From Streptomyces sp. NRRL F-5122 (lineage in GTDB: Bacteria > Actinomycetota > Actinomycetes > Streptomycetales > Streptomycetaceae): a DNA stretch of 64,000 nt. A program made the translations under genes and the position numbers. Of the stretch, positions 41,680 through 49,135 are shown one piece after another. The DNA lies in the NCBI RefSeq assembly GCF_001507435.1, contig NZ_LMWH01000241.1, forward strand, positions 62,001 through 126,000, written 5' to 3'. Within the stretch, counting starts at the first letter, position 1; every line of letters begins with the position of its first letter. Under the pieces are notes generated by a model. It did not search any database. It saw only the letters and a list, made by a program, of their open reading frames with translations, and had not been told where the DNA came from.

Positions 41680-43170
41680 CTAGGCCGCCGAGTCGATGGC
41701 GGTGCGCCGCTGTGCCCTGCGGCGCACCGCCGCGCCGGCGGGCCGCCCCTGGCCGGTGCGGCCCTGACGGCCACGGGACGGGGAAGAGGTGCGGCGGGGA
41801 CGCTCCACGGCCGGAGCGGTGATGACGACCGGGACACCGGACGGCGCCTGGGCGCCGGTGATGCGGCTCAGCTCCGCCTCACCCGAGCGCACCGGAGTGA
41901 TGCGCGGGGTGATGCCGGCCGAGGCCATCAGTCGGCTCATGCCGCGGCGCTGGCCGGGTGTCACCAGGGTGACGACGCTGCCGGACTCCCCCGCACGGGC
42001 CGTACGACCGCCACGGTGCAGGTAGTCCTTGTGGTCGCCGGGCGGATCCACGTTGACGACCAGGTCGAGGTTGTCGACGTGGATGCCGCGGGCCGCGACG
42101 TTGGTGGCGACCAGCACCGTGACGTGACCGTCCTTGAACTGAGCCAGGGTCCGGGTGCGCTGCGGCTGGGACCTGCCACCGTGCAGGGCAGCGGCGCGGA
42201 CGCCGCTGCTGAGGAGGTGCTCGGTCAACCGGTCCACGGCGTGCTTGGTGTCCAGGAACATGATGACCCGGCCGTCCCGTGCCGCGATCTCGGTGGTCGT
42301 CCGGTGCTTGTCCGCGTCGTGCACGTGGAGTACGTGGTGCTCCATCGTGGTGACGGCACCGGCCGACGGGTCGACGGAGTGGACCACCGGGTCGGTCAGG
42401 TAGCGACGGACCAACAGGTCCACGTTACGGTCCAGGGTCGCCGAGAAGAGCATCCGCTGGCCCTCCGGCCGCACCTGGTCGAGCAGGGCGGTGACCTGGG
42501 GCATGAAGCCCATGTCGGTCATCTGGTCGGCCTCGTCCAGGACAGTGACGGCGACGTCCCGCAGTCGGCAGTCGCCCCGGTCGATCAGGTCCTTGAGCCG
42601 CCCCGGAGTCGCGACCACGACCTCGGCCCCGGCCCGCAGCGCACTCGCCTGCCTGCCGATCGACATTCCGCCGACCACGGTGGCCAGCCGCAGCCGGACG
42701 GCGCGGGCATACGGGGTGAGCGCGTCGGTGACCTGCTGAGCGAGTTCACGGGTGGGTACGAGGATCAGGGCCAGCGGCTCCCGTGGTTCGGCGCGCCGGC
42801 CCGCCGTGCGGGCCATTACCGCGAGGCCGAAGGCGAGCGTCTTGCCCGACCCGGTACGGCCACGACCGAGTACGTCACGGCCGGCCAGGGAGTTCGGCAG
42901 GGTCGCCGCCTGGATGGGGAACGGTACGGTCACGCCCTCGTGGCCGAGCACGGCCAGCAACGGCGTCGGCATGGCGAGATCGGCGAACGTCTCGACGGCG
43001 GGCAACGCCGGTGTGGTCGTTTTCGGCGGTGCGAACTCACTTTGTGCGGCCCGCCGATTTCCGTTGCCCTTGGAGCGGCTCTGAACACCGGAGCGGCCGA
43101 CAGCAGCACTTCCTCCGGAGCGGTCGTATGTGCGAGTCGTGCGTGTGCGAGTTGTGCGTGCACGGTTCAT
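41680..43170 (-). CDS. DEAD-box RNA helicase (cassette copy 2)
   Basis: This 496-residue helicase is collinear with copy 1: basic start, PFPIQAATLPNSLAGRDVLG, GRTGSGKT, PTRELAQQV, ATPGRLKDL, LDEADQM, SAT, VATNVAARGIHV, HRGGRTARAGESG. The core is about 80% identical by eye; the N- and C-terminal basic tails differ greatly. The ATG at 43170 has the same GAGGAAGGTTCCGC leader as copy 1. It is probably co-regulated with the csp gene 181 bases upstream. Confidence 0.94.
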   Translation of the reverse strand: MNRARTTRTRTTRTYDRSGGSAAVGRSGVQSRSKGNGNRRAAQSEFAPPKTTTPALPAVETFADLAMPTPLLAVLGHEGVTVPFPIQAATLPNSLAGRDVLGRGRTGSGKTLAFGLAVMARTAGRRAEPREPLALILVPTRELAQQVTDALTPYARAVRLRLATVVGGMSIGRQASALRAGAEVVVATPGRLKDLIDRGDCRLRDVAVTVLDEADQMTDMGFMPQVTALLDQVRPEGQRMLFSATLDRNVDLLVRRYLTDPVVHSVDPSAGAVTTMEHHVLHVHDADKHRTTTEIAARDGRVIMFLDTKHAVDRLTEHLLSSGVRAAALHGGRSQPQRTRTLAQFKDGHVTVLVATNVAARGIHVDNLDLVVNVDPPGDHKDYLHRGGRTARAGESGSVVTLVTPGQRRGMSRLMASAGITPRITPVRSGEAELSRITGAQAPSGVPVVITAPAVERPRRTSSPSRGRQGRTGQGRPAGAAVRRRAQRRTAIDSAA

Positions 43171-43291
43171 GCGGAACCTTCCTCGACGTGGGCGCGTATC
43201 AAGGAATTTCCGCAGTAGAACGAACGGCGCAGAGAATCGCGAGAACGAGCCGAAAAAAAACAGGGCTGAATTGCCCTGAAAATGAAGCGAG

Positions 43292-43323
43292 CTGGGGCCC
43301 GCACCCCAAGGTGCGGGCCCCAG
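43292..43323 (-). terminator. Perfect hairpin between csp and helicase, copy 2
   Basis: CTGGGGCCCGCACC (43292-43305) pairs perfectly with GGTGCGGGCCCCAG (43310-43323) around a CCAA loop. It lies about 30 bases after the csp stop and probably terminates most csp transcripts, with read-through into the helicase. Confidence 0.8.
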
Positions 43324-43351
43324 TTGCGAAGTATGCGTCAGTGCCGACGCG

Positions 43352-43555
43352 TCAGGCGGGAACGATGTTCTCGGCCGTCGGGCCCTTCTGGCCCTGCGCG
43401 ATGTCGAACGAAACCTTCTGGCCTTCCAGCAGCTCACGGAAGCCCTGGGCGGCGATGTTGGAGTAGTGGGCGAAGACGTCGGCGCCACCGCCGTCCTGCT
43501 CGATGAAACCGAAGCCCTTTTCCGCGTTGAACCACTTCACGGTGCCAGTAGCCAT
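43352..43555 (-). CDS. Cold-shock protein (CspA family; cassette copy 2)
   Basis: This 67-residue cold-shock domain protein has [10 protein letters not shown] and DVFAHYSNI and ends AENIVPA. It differs from copy 1 at about ten residues, mostly in [20 protein letters not shown]. It starts with ATG at 43555 after GAAGGAGAAAC. The leader block upstream is conserved with copy 1. It heads the second cassette. Confidence 0.96.
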   Translation of the reverse strand: MATGTVKWFNAEKGFGFIEQDGGGADVFAHYSNIAAQGFRELLEGQKVSFDIAQGQKGPTAENIVPA

Positions 43556-43607
43556 TTTGTTTCTCCTTCGGAGACGGTGTCAGGAATACGCTCTGTGCGC
43601 TTTCCGT

Positions 43608-43662
43608 GTCGCCGTGATGATCAGCCGCCGGAAAAATCATTCTGGCAACCACACCTGCAACT
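43608..43662 (-). promoter_or_regulatory. Conserved csp leader element, copy 2
   Basis: On the coding strand this contains CAGTTGCAGGTGTGGTTGCC, AGAATGATTTTTCCGG and TGATCATCACGGCGAC, collinear with the copy-1 leader apart from an insertion there. The distance to the start codon is 53 bases. The upstream 43,663-44,089 stretch has no supported gene. Confidence 0.55.
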
Positions 43663-44089
43663 GATACTGACAGTAGCACGTCGTGAGCGACCCCACGCGG
43701 TGAACAATTCCTGGCCGTCTCCCACCTCAGGAATATTTCTCGTGCGCCGGGTCGATTTCTCACTTCGCGACCACAGGAATTGCTCTCCCGGGCCGCGCTG
43801 TTGCCGTCGAGTCTGTCCGGTCGCAGCGCCGTGACCTCCTTCGACGGCTTGGGCGCGGCTGCCGTCGCCATCAGCTGACGACATGCCGACGAACGCGCCG
43901 AGACCCCAGCAGCGAGAGAACGGCCACACGGCGATTCCGGCGGGGCGACCGCGGCGGTCTTGCGGCCCGCGGGCCGATCGAGCTCCGCACTTGGACGCGA
44001 GCGTCCTGGTACTGAAGTCCCATCCGCCGAACCCTTGCGGAACTACGGAGGCCGCCACCACGCTGTCCGGGTCCCCGGGTCCCCGGGTC

Positions 44090-44519
44090 CCCGACTGCAT
44101 AGCCGAACCGCTCCTGAGTGTGCGCCAGGATCCATTGCCGCATCTTCGGGTCGTCCATGAGGGCGTCGGCGAGCAGTTTGAAGTTGGTATCTCCCAGCAG
44201 GCGGATCAACTCCGGGAACTGCAAGGAAGGGGCGTCCCCGTAGTAGCAGTTGAGGAGGACGAGTCTGTCGACCGACTCGGCGTGGTCCAGGGTGAAGTTG
44301 GCCGCGACGGCACCCGAAGCGTCGTGGCCGACCAGAATACAGCGATCGATTCCCAACTCAGCCAGTACCGCGCCGAGTTCGGCCTCGCGCTGTCCGGGAT
44401 GATGCGGTCATAGATCCGTGAATCGTCCGGAAAACCATGCATGGCGACTATTGGTAAGCCAGTGCCTCCATGCCTCGGACGTGCAGACGTCCGTAGGGTG
44501 TTTCGACCAATCTGCTCAC
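44090..44519 (-). pseudogene. Alpha/beta hydrolase pseudogene with deletion and frameshifts
   Basis: Three frames carry pieces of one hydrolase. From a GTG at 44519 comes RLVETPYGRLHVRG; after a shift, LPIVAMHGFPDDSRIYDRII; after a second shift and the loss of about 30 residues, GQREAELGAVLAELGIDRCI, LVGHDASGAVAANFTLDHAE and LLADALMDDPKMRQWILAHT. The nucleophile Ser is replaced in the elbow GHDAS by an Asp, as in dehalogenase-like members. The segment between HGFPDDS and the helix before GIDRC is missing. The 3' end is also lost near a GGGTCCCC triplicate at 44073-44095. Confidence 0.75.
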
Positions 44520-44652
44520 ATACTCGTAGTCAGGTGGGGACATATCGCCATCTCCAGCTTTGAGTGCCGTCTCCAGCTACCGGCATTTTGGGTACTTGCC
44601 GTCGATCCGCTGTTCCCAACAACTCGTCCTCCGCGCCCTGTAGGGCACAGAC

Positions 44653-44916
44653 TTATTCGTGGTCGGAGAGGGCGATGTGGTCGTCCCAGTCTCCAGCGGT
44701 GCCGGTTGTGATGGCGTAGTAGAGGCGGCCGTTGGTCCTGTCGTAGAGCACCGGACCGATCGGGGTGCCGGCCGCCCGCAGGTAGGCCAGAGCCAGAAGG
44801 CCGATCCCGGCAGAGGTTCGCACGAAGTCCCGGCCGTCGCCGACCTTCAGCAGACGCAGTCCGGGCACGTCTTCGACCAACGGTGCGCATCGAAGCGCGT
44901 CACGAACGGACGTCAT
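44653..44916 (-). CDS. Small hypothetical protein next to the recombinase-like gene
   Basis: This 87-residue protein starts MTSVRDALRCAPLVEDVPGL and continues with GRDFVRTSAGIGLLALAYLR, GPVLYDRTNGRLYYAITTGT and GDWDDHIALSDHE. I do not recognise the family. Its ATG overlaps the upstream stop as ATGA, so the two genes are coupled. GGGGGGACAC serves as ribosome site. The pair forms a short operon directed away from the tRNA-Gly gene. Confidence 0.6.
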   Translation of the reverse strand: MTSVRDALRCAPLVEDVPGLRLLKVGDGRDFVRTSAGIGLLALAYLRAAGTPIGPVLYDRTNGRLYYAITTGTAGDWDDHIALSDHE

Positions 44917-45311
44917 GTGTCCCCCCGCGGCTGAAGGCCGGCGCTCGTGCCGGGGGACGGCTCGGAATCCCTCGTCGGTTTGAAAGAACGGACTACGAGC
45001 AGGCGGGTGCTTGTTGCTGTTATCTGCCGCCTTCGCTCGGCACCGATGCCCTTGGGACCCAGGTGGCTGAGGGCAGGTACCAGCGCGCCGTAGGTGTCGG
45101 GCAGTTGGAGAGCGTCGACCAGCCCGACGAAGGCTGCTGAGCGGATGGCCACCGTGGCGTCGCGGTCGGTGAAGACGCCGCCGAGGGTCAGTTCGTGCCG
45201 GCGGCAGTATTCGGTGAGGCAGTCGACGAGTGCCGCGTGACGGGCGAGGCCACCGGTGATGTGCCGCAGGTAGCCGAAGGCGGCACGCCGCCCCCAAATT
45301 GGACTAGACAA
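44913..45311 (-). CDS. Recombinase-like (resolvase N-terminal fold) protein, probably truncated
   Basis: The 132-residue frame begins with a TTG at 45311, only 8 bases from the tRNA-Gly terminator stem. It reads AAFGYLRHITGGLARHAALV, LTEYCRRHELTLGGVFTDRD, FVGLVDALQLPDTYGALVPA and HLGPKGIGAERRRQITATST. This is the serine-recombinase N-terminal layout, but the catalytic serine expected after GYxR is absent. The lack of a proper start and the contact with the attachment site suggest that the 5' end was cut by recombination. It could also be a diverged regulatory relative. Confidence 0.5.
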   Translation of the reverse strand: MSSPIWGRRAAFGYLRHITGGLARHAALVDCLTEYCRRHELTLGGVFTDRDATVAIRSAAFVGLVDALQLPDTYGALVPALSHLGPKGIGAERRRQITATSTRLLVVRSFKPTRDSEPSPGTSAGLQPRGDT

Positions 45312-45318
45312 AAAACAG

Positions 45319-45341
45319 ACCCCAGGCCACTGACCTGGGGT
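45319..45341 (-). terminator. Rho-independent terminator of tRNA-Gly
   Basis: ACCCCAGG pairs with CCTGGGGT around CCACTGA, and on the transcribed strand it is followed by CTGTTTTTTG, a real U-run (45309-45318). It lies 11 bases beyond the tRNA 3' end. Confidence 0.85.
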
Positions 45342-45351
45342 TTCTCTCTGG

Positions 45352-45422
45352 AGCGGGTGACGAGAATCGAACTCGCGCTCTCAGCTTGGGAAGCTGATGT
45401 TCTACCATTAAACTACACCCGC
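45352..45422 (-). tRNA. tRNA-Gly (anticodon CCC)
   Basis: The minus strand folds as a complete cloverleaf: acceptor GCGGGTG/CACCCGC, a D arm with TAGTTTAATGGTAGA, anticodon stem TCAGC/GCTGA with loop TTCCCAA (anticodon CCC), and T arm with GTTCGATTC. The discriminator is T, and CCA is encoded (45349-45351). A U-run terminator follows. Its 3' half is duplicated at 38629-38672, marking it as an integration target. Confidence 0.95.
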
Positions 45423-45693
45423 GTAAGACACCCGTTGATCCGGTGTCGTTATGCCCGCTCACTGTACCTCATCTCGGACCCCCGGTGCTCAGACCGTGGG
45501 GTCCGACGTCGTTCCGGGGTGTGGATGCGGCTGCGGCGGGCCGGAGTTGGGGCGTACGGTGGGGGTGGTGGAGAGGGGCCGTGTGCGGCCGGAGTGCCGC
45601 CTGGAGGGCCGTCCCTTTCATCCCGTAATGTGCTTTCGTCGTCCGTCACGGCAGTGAGACGAAGACTCTTGGGGAAGGGACTCAGAGGACTTG

Positions 45694-45852
45694 ATGGAGC
45701 GCACCGTCGTCCGTTGTGCCGAGGGGCACGTGTTCAGCACCGCTTCGTTCCCGATGCAGCAGGCCGAGCGCCTCGGCCCCGGCCGGCTCGTCCGGTGTCC
45801 ACGCTGCGCCCGGCTGCGCAGTGTGGTGCCGGTGGCCCTGGAAAAGCGGTAG
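45694..45852 (+). CDS. Small conserved protein with two CxxC-like cysteine sites
   Basis: The ATG at 45694 with AGAGGA upstream opens 52 codons: [20 protein letters not shown], then [20 protein letters not shown] and VVPVALEKR. The CPRC pair with an upstream Cys-x-x-x-His suggests a zinc-ribbon-like fold. I know similar small proteins in Streptomyces beside dcd but not their function. A terminator hairpin overlapping the dcd promoter follows directly. Confidence 0.7.
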   Translation: MERTVVRCAEGHVFSTASFPMQQAERLGPGRLVRCPRCARLRSVVPVALEKR

Positions 45853-45868
45853 GGACCACAGCGGTACA

Positions 45869-45908
45869 GGCGCGCGGGGAGGCCACGATTGTGGCGGCCC
45901 CGCGCGCC
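45869..45908 (+). terminator. Hairpin after the 52-residue gene, overlapping the dcd promoter
   Basis: GGCGCGCGGGG (45869-45879) pairs with CCCCGCGCGCC (45898-45908). The putative dcd -35 box lies inside the loop and the -10 box follows the stem. Confidence 0.65.
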
Positions 45909-45919
45909 TTGCGTATTCT
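45889..45919 (+). promoter_or_regulatory. Promoter of leaderless dcd
   Basis: TTGTGG (45889-45894) and TATTCT (45914-45919) are 19 bases apart. The predicted start of transcription coincides with the dcd GTG at 45926, and no ribosome site precedes that codon. Confidence 0.5.
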
Positions 45920-45925
45920 CGGGAC

Positions 45926-46501
45926 GTGCTTCTCTCAGACAGGGACATCCGGACCGAGATCGACAAGGGCCGGGTCGTGATCGACCCGTTCGACCCGACC
46001 ATGGTGCAGCCCTCGAGCATCGATGTGCGGCTCGACCGCTACTTCCGGGTGTTCGAGAACCACAAGTACCCCCATATCGACCCCTCAGTGGAGCAGGTCG
46101 ACCTGACCCGGCTCGTCGAGCCCGAGGGCGACGAGCCGTTCATCCTCCACCCCGGCGAGTTCGTCCTCGCCAGTACGTACGAGGTCATCACCCTGCCCGA
46201 CGACCTCGCCTCGCGGCTCGAGGGCAAGAGCTCGCTCGGGCGGCTCGGGCTCGTCACCCACTCCACCGCCGGGTTCATCGACCCGGGCTTCTCCGGGCAT
46301 GTGACGCTCGAGCTGTCCAACCTCGCCACTCTCCCGATCAAGCTCTGGCCGGGCATGAAGATCGGGCAGCTGTGCATGTTCCGGCTGAGCTCGCCGGCCG
46401 AGTTCCCCTACGGCAGCGAGCGGTACGGCTCGCGCTACCAGGGGCAGCGCGGGCCCACGGCCTCCCGCTCCTTCGTCAACTTCCACCGGACCCAGGTGTG
46501 A
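45926..46501 (+). CDS. dcd: dCTP deaminase
   Basis: This 191-residue enzyme has the standard Dcd length and motifs: [75 protein letters not shown] and [13 protein letters not shown]. It deaminates dCTP to dUTP, or to dUMP in bifunctional members, for thymidylate synthesis. The SSLGRLGL and [11 protein letters not shown] segments hold the active site. The mRNA looks leaderless. A phosphoribosyltransferase gene follows after 7 bases in the same operon. Confidence 0.97.
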   Translation: MLLSDRDIRTEIDKGRVVIDPFDPTMVQPSSIDVRLDRYFRVFENHKYPHIDPSVEQVDLTRLVEPEGDEPFILHPGEFVLASTYEVITLPDDLASRLEGKSSLGRLGLVTHSTAGFIDPGFSGHVTLELSNLATLPIKLWPGMKIGQLCMFRLSSPAEFPYGSERYGSRYQGQRGPTASRSFVNFHRTQV

Positions 46502-46508
46502 GCGGGAG

Positions 46509-47018
46509 ATGACCGACGTACGGGAGAACCTGACCTACGACGACTTCGGGCACGCCGTCCGCGAACTCGCGCAGACGATCGCCGACGACGGCTACCGTCC
46601 CGACATCGTGCTGAGCATCGCGCGGGGCGGCGTCTTCGTGGCCGGCGGCCTCGCGTACGCCCTGGACTGCAAGAACATCCACCTGGTCAACGTGGAGTTC
46701 TACACCGGCGTGGGCACGACGCTCGAGATGCCGGTGATGCTCGCCCCCGTCCCGAACGCGATCGACTTCACCGACAAGAAGGTCCTGATCGCCGACGACG
46801 TGGCCGACACCGGCAGGACGCTGAAGCTGGTGTACGACTTCTGCCGCGAGGCCGTGGCCGAGGTCCGCACGGCGGTGATCTATGAGAAGTCCCACTCGCT
46901 CGTGAAGTGCGAGTACGTGTGGAAGCGCACGGACGCCTGGATCAACTTTCCGTGGAGCGTCTTGCCACCCGTAAGCAAGTCGGGGGAGCCGGTGACCCCG
47001 TCGAAGGAAGCGCTCTGA
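46509..47018 (+). CDS. Phosphoribosyltransferase
   Basis: This 169-residue type I PRTase has the PRPP-binding loop VLIADDVADTGRTL, an N-terminal DIVLSIARGGVFVAGGLAYAL and a C-terminal VWKRTDAWINFPW. It resembles hypoxanthine/xanthine-guanine phosphoribosyltransferases or related nucleobase salvage enzymes, and the exact base is not determined by motif. It is co-transcribed with dcd (7-base gap), so both serve nucleotide metabolism. The ribosome site is weak. Confidence 0.9.
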   Translation: MTDVRENLTYDDFGHAVRELAQTIADDGYRPDIVLSIARGGVFVAGGLAYALDCKNIHLVNVEFYTGVGTTLEMPVMLAPVPNAIDFTDKKVLIADDVADTGRTLKLVYDFCREAVAEVRTAVIYEKSHSLVKCEYVWKRTDAWINFPWSVLPPVSKSGEPVTPSKEAL

Positions 47019-47065
47019 CCCGCCGGGCGGGCGTCGCCTCGTAGGCCGTGGCCGTCGTGTCGGCG

Positions 47066-47102
47066 CCCCCCTCGTTGCAGGTCGCTGTCTGAACGAGGGG
47101 GG
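47066..47102. terminator. Bidirectional terminator
   Basis: CCCCCCTCGTT (47066-47076) pairs with AACGAGGGGGG (47092-47102) around a 15-base loop, between the convergent phosphoribosyltransferase and secreted-protein genes. Confidence 0.8.
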
Positions 47103-47156
47103 TGCGCACCGGGGTGGCAGGGTCCGTCATCGGGACGTACTGCCCGGTCGTGGCGC

Positions 47157-47945
47157 TCAGTCGCGGTGGACCCTGACGCCGTCGGCCTCGAAGTCGTAGA
47201 CGTTCTGGTTGATCCGCAGACCGTCGACGGCGCCGACCCACATGCTGTCTCGGCCGTAGCCCACGGCGACGGTGAGGATGACGGGTGCGGCGCCCCCGTC
47301 GTTCAGACGGGTCTTCACCTCGGTGAAGGAGCACGGCGAGAGCGAGGTGCAGCCCGTGGCCGCGCCCTCGGCGCCGGTCAGGTACCAGGTGCCGCTGTTG
47401 GTGGCGTTGAGGTAACCGCTCCACCGGTCGGTCGCCGGGGCCGCCGGCGGCAACCAGACCAGCGAGGTGTAGTTGTCGGTGACCGGTACGGTGCTCAGGT
47501 TCGCATCGATCTCGAACCTGATGTTCGGCATGTTCCTGAGGCCGCCGTACGTCACGTTCTCGCTGGACTGGAACACATGGAACCCGAGCCGGTTGAGACC
47601 CAGCACGGGATCGCCGTGGAAGTCGACCTCGTTGCCGAAGTCGACCTTCTCCCGGGCGTCGCCCGCCGCGACGGAGCTGTCCGCCACCTGGATCCCGAGG
47701 CTTCCCTGTCCGTAGGGCGGCCTGGCGGCCGGCCCCTGTACGTCGTACTTGCCGAACGGACCGTCCCTCAGGGCCGCCACGGGAGATCCGACCGTGCTGC
47801 GGGTGATCACACCCCAGTGCTCCGAGCGCCCAGGGGCCGGGTCCGCGGCGGCGGAGGCCGGTGCCAGGGCCGTGGCGGCCGCGATCGTGGCCAGGGCGGT
47901 GACGACCAGCGCCCTTGTTTTGGACATGCCAAAGCGAGTGTTCAC
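47157..47945 (-). CDS. Secreted protein of unknown function
   Basis: This 262-residue protein has a signal peptide (MSKTRALVVTALATIAAATA, likely cleavage after APASA) and a beta-rich secreted domain: ITRSTVGSPVAALRDGPFG, YGQGSLGIQVADSS, FHVFQSSENVTYGGLRNMPN, SLVWLPPAAPATDRWSGYLN, ending NVYDFEADGVRVHRD. I see no catalytic motif; the pattern could be a carbohydrate-binding-like jelly roll. I prefer the GTG at 47945 because GAAGGA lies six bases upstream; an ATG at 47927 is also possible. A GGTCAC/GTGACC repeat flanks an AT-rich promoter-like block upstream. Confidence 0.8.
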   Translation of the reverse strand: MNTRFGMSKTRALVVTALATIAAATALAPASAAADPAPGRSEHWGVITRSTVGSPVAALRDGPFGKYDVQGPAARPPYGQGSLGIQVADSSVAAGDAREKVDFGNEVDFHGDPVLGLNRLGFHVFQSSENVTYGGLRNMPNIRFEIDANLSTVPVTDNYTSLVWLPPAAPATDRWSGYLNATNSGTWYLTGAEGAATGCTSLSPCSFTEVKTRLNDGGAAPVILTVAVGYGRDSMWVGAVDGLRINQNVYDFEADGVRVHRD

Positions 47946-48006
47946 ACTCACTCCTTCGAGATAGGTGAAGGCCAGGTGCGCGCCGGTAGCCGCCCGACGC
48001 GACGCT

Positions 48007-48033
48007 GGTCACCGTATATAACTATCAGTGACC
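48007..48033 (-). promoter_or_regulatory. Operator-like repeat around an AT-rich promoter
   Basis: GGTCAC (48007-48012) and GTGACC (48028-48033) form a perfect inverted repeat around CGTATATAACTATCA, whose AT-richness is exceptional for this genome. It lies 62 bases upstream of the secreted-protein gene. The rest of 47,946-48,244 has no gene. Confidence 0.5.
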
Positions 48034-48244
48034 ATACGTTCGCGACATACTGCGCATCTGTGGGAATCCGCGCCGCCAAACCAAGGGGCCCGGATGTGAA
48101 CGTCACTCTGTGTGATGAGGCGCCTGACGTCGCGGAACGCGCCGCAAGTTCATCGGGCGCCTGGTTCCGCCGCCCCGTGGCCGCGGGGGCGCTCGGGAGA
48201 CATGCTCCCGCGCGGCGCCCCAGGGCACCTCGGCGCCCGCGCGA

Positions 48245-49135
48245 CTAGAACGTGCCCAGCTTGATGATCGACAGGATCGCGATCAGCTGGATCGCCGACG
48301 CGCCCAGAGCCTTCGGCCACGGCAGGTCGTGGGACTTCGACACCATGAGCGTCAGCAGCGCGCCCGCCGCGACCCAGGTGGCCCAGCCGAGGATCTGGAC
48401 GAAGGATTCGTCACCGCCGAGGAACATCGCGACGACCAGGCGCGGTGCGTCCGTGATGGACATGATCAGCATGGAGAGGCCGACCGTCGGCTGCCAGGCG
48501 CCGTCGCCGCCGAGCTGGCGGGCGAGGGTGTGGGTGACCACGCTCAGCACGAAGGAGCTGACCACCATGGCCACGGCGGTCGTCAGCACGATCGGGATCG
48601 CGTTGTCCAGCGTGGCGGTGATGGCGTCCTCGCGCGCGCCGTCGAAGCCGAAGACCGCGAGCAGGCCGTAGAGGAAGGTCACGATCAGGGCCGGGCCCCA
48701 CATCGTGTAGTCCCGCATCTGCAGGAAGGTCCGGGTCGGGGAGAACACGATGCCCCGCAGCAGGTCCTTCCAGTGCAGGCGGGGACCGACCGGCGGAGCC
48801 GAGGCCTGGCCCGCGCGGTACGTCTCGCCCGCGCTGTAGGGGTCCTCGCCGACCGAGAACGCCTGCGTATGGCCCGGATTGTTCGCCGCGTACGGGTCGG
48901 GTGCGTGGAAGCGGCCCTGGCCGTCGTCGCCGAAGTACTCCGGCTCACCCTGGCCCTGGGCCCCCCGCCACTGCTGCCGGCCGCCGTGGGGCTGCGGGCC
49001 CCCGTGCCGCTGCTGCGGCGCGGAGGGGTAGCCGTACGTCGGGCCCTGCGGCACCTGCTGTCCGTACGGGGGTTGCTGCGGTCGCGCGTGAGGAGCGCGG
49101 TCCGCCCGGTCGCGTCCGATCCTGAATCCAGCCAC
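48245..49135 (-). CDS. Yip1-family membrane protein
   Basis: This 296-residue protein has a Gln/Gly/Pro-rich cytoplasmic N-terminus of about 110 residues (for example QQRHGGPQPHGGRQQWRGAQ), then a Yip1 domain with five helices: MWGPALIVTFLYGLLAVFGF, IPIVLTTAVAMVVSSFVLSV, LSMLIMSITDAPRLVVAMFL, ILGWATWVAAGALLTLMV and AIQLIAILSIIKLG. The bacterial role is unknown. The start is taken as the GTG at 49135 (VAGFRIGRD), although its ribosome site is weak. Confidence 0.82.
   Translation of the reverse strand: MAGFRIGRDRADRAPHARPQQPPYGQQVPQGPTYGYPSAPQQRHGGPQPHGGRQQWRGAQGQGEPEYFGDDGQGRFHAPDPYAANNPGHTQAFSVGEDPYSAGETYRAGQASAPPVGPRLHWKDLLRGIVFSPTRTFLQMRDYTMWGPALIVTFLYGLLAVFGFDGAREDAITATLDNAIPIVLTTAVAMVVSSFVLSVVTHTLARQLGGDGAWQPTVGLSMLIMSITDAPRLVVAMFLGGDESFVQILGWATWVAAGALLTLMVSKSHDLPWPKALGASAIQLIAILSIIKLGTF

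Larger units (their letters stand above)
38629..45394. mobile_element. Candidate decayed integrative element bounded by tRNA-Gly repeats
   Basis: The interval is flanked by direct repeats of the tRNA-Gly(CCC) 3' half (44 bp, 43 identical), each with the same adjacent terminator hairpin. Inside are frameshifted gene remains, an intact MerR gene, gvpU, the second cold-shock cassette and, next to the intact tRNA, a truncated recombinase-like gene. No complete integrase, excisionase or replication gene is seen, so the element would be immobile by itself. A segmental duplication that included the tRNA is the alternative explanation. Confidence 0.5.
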
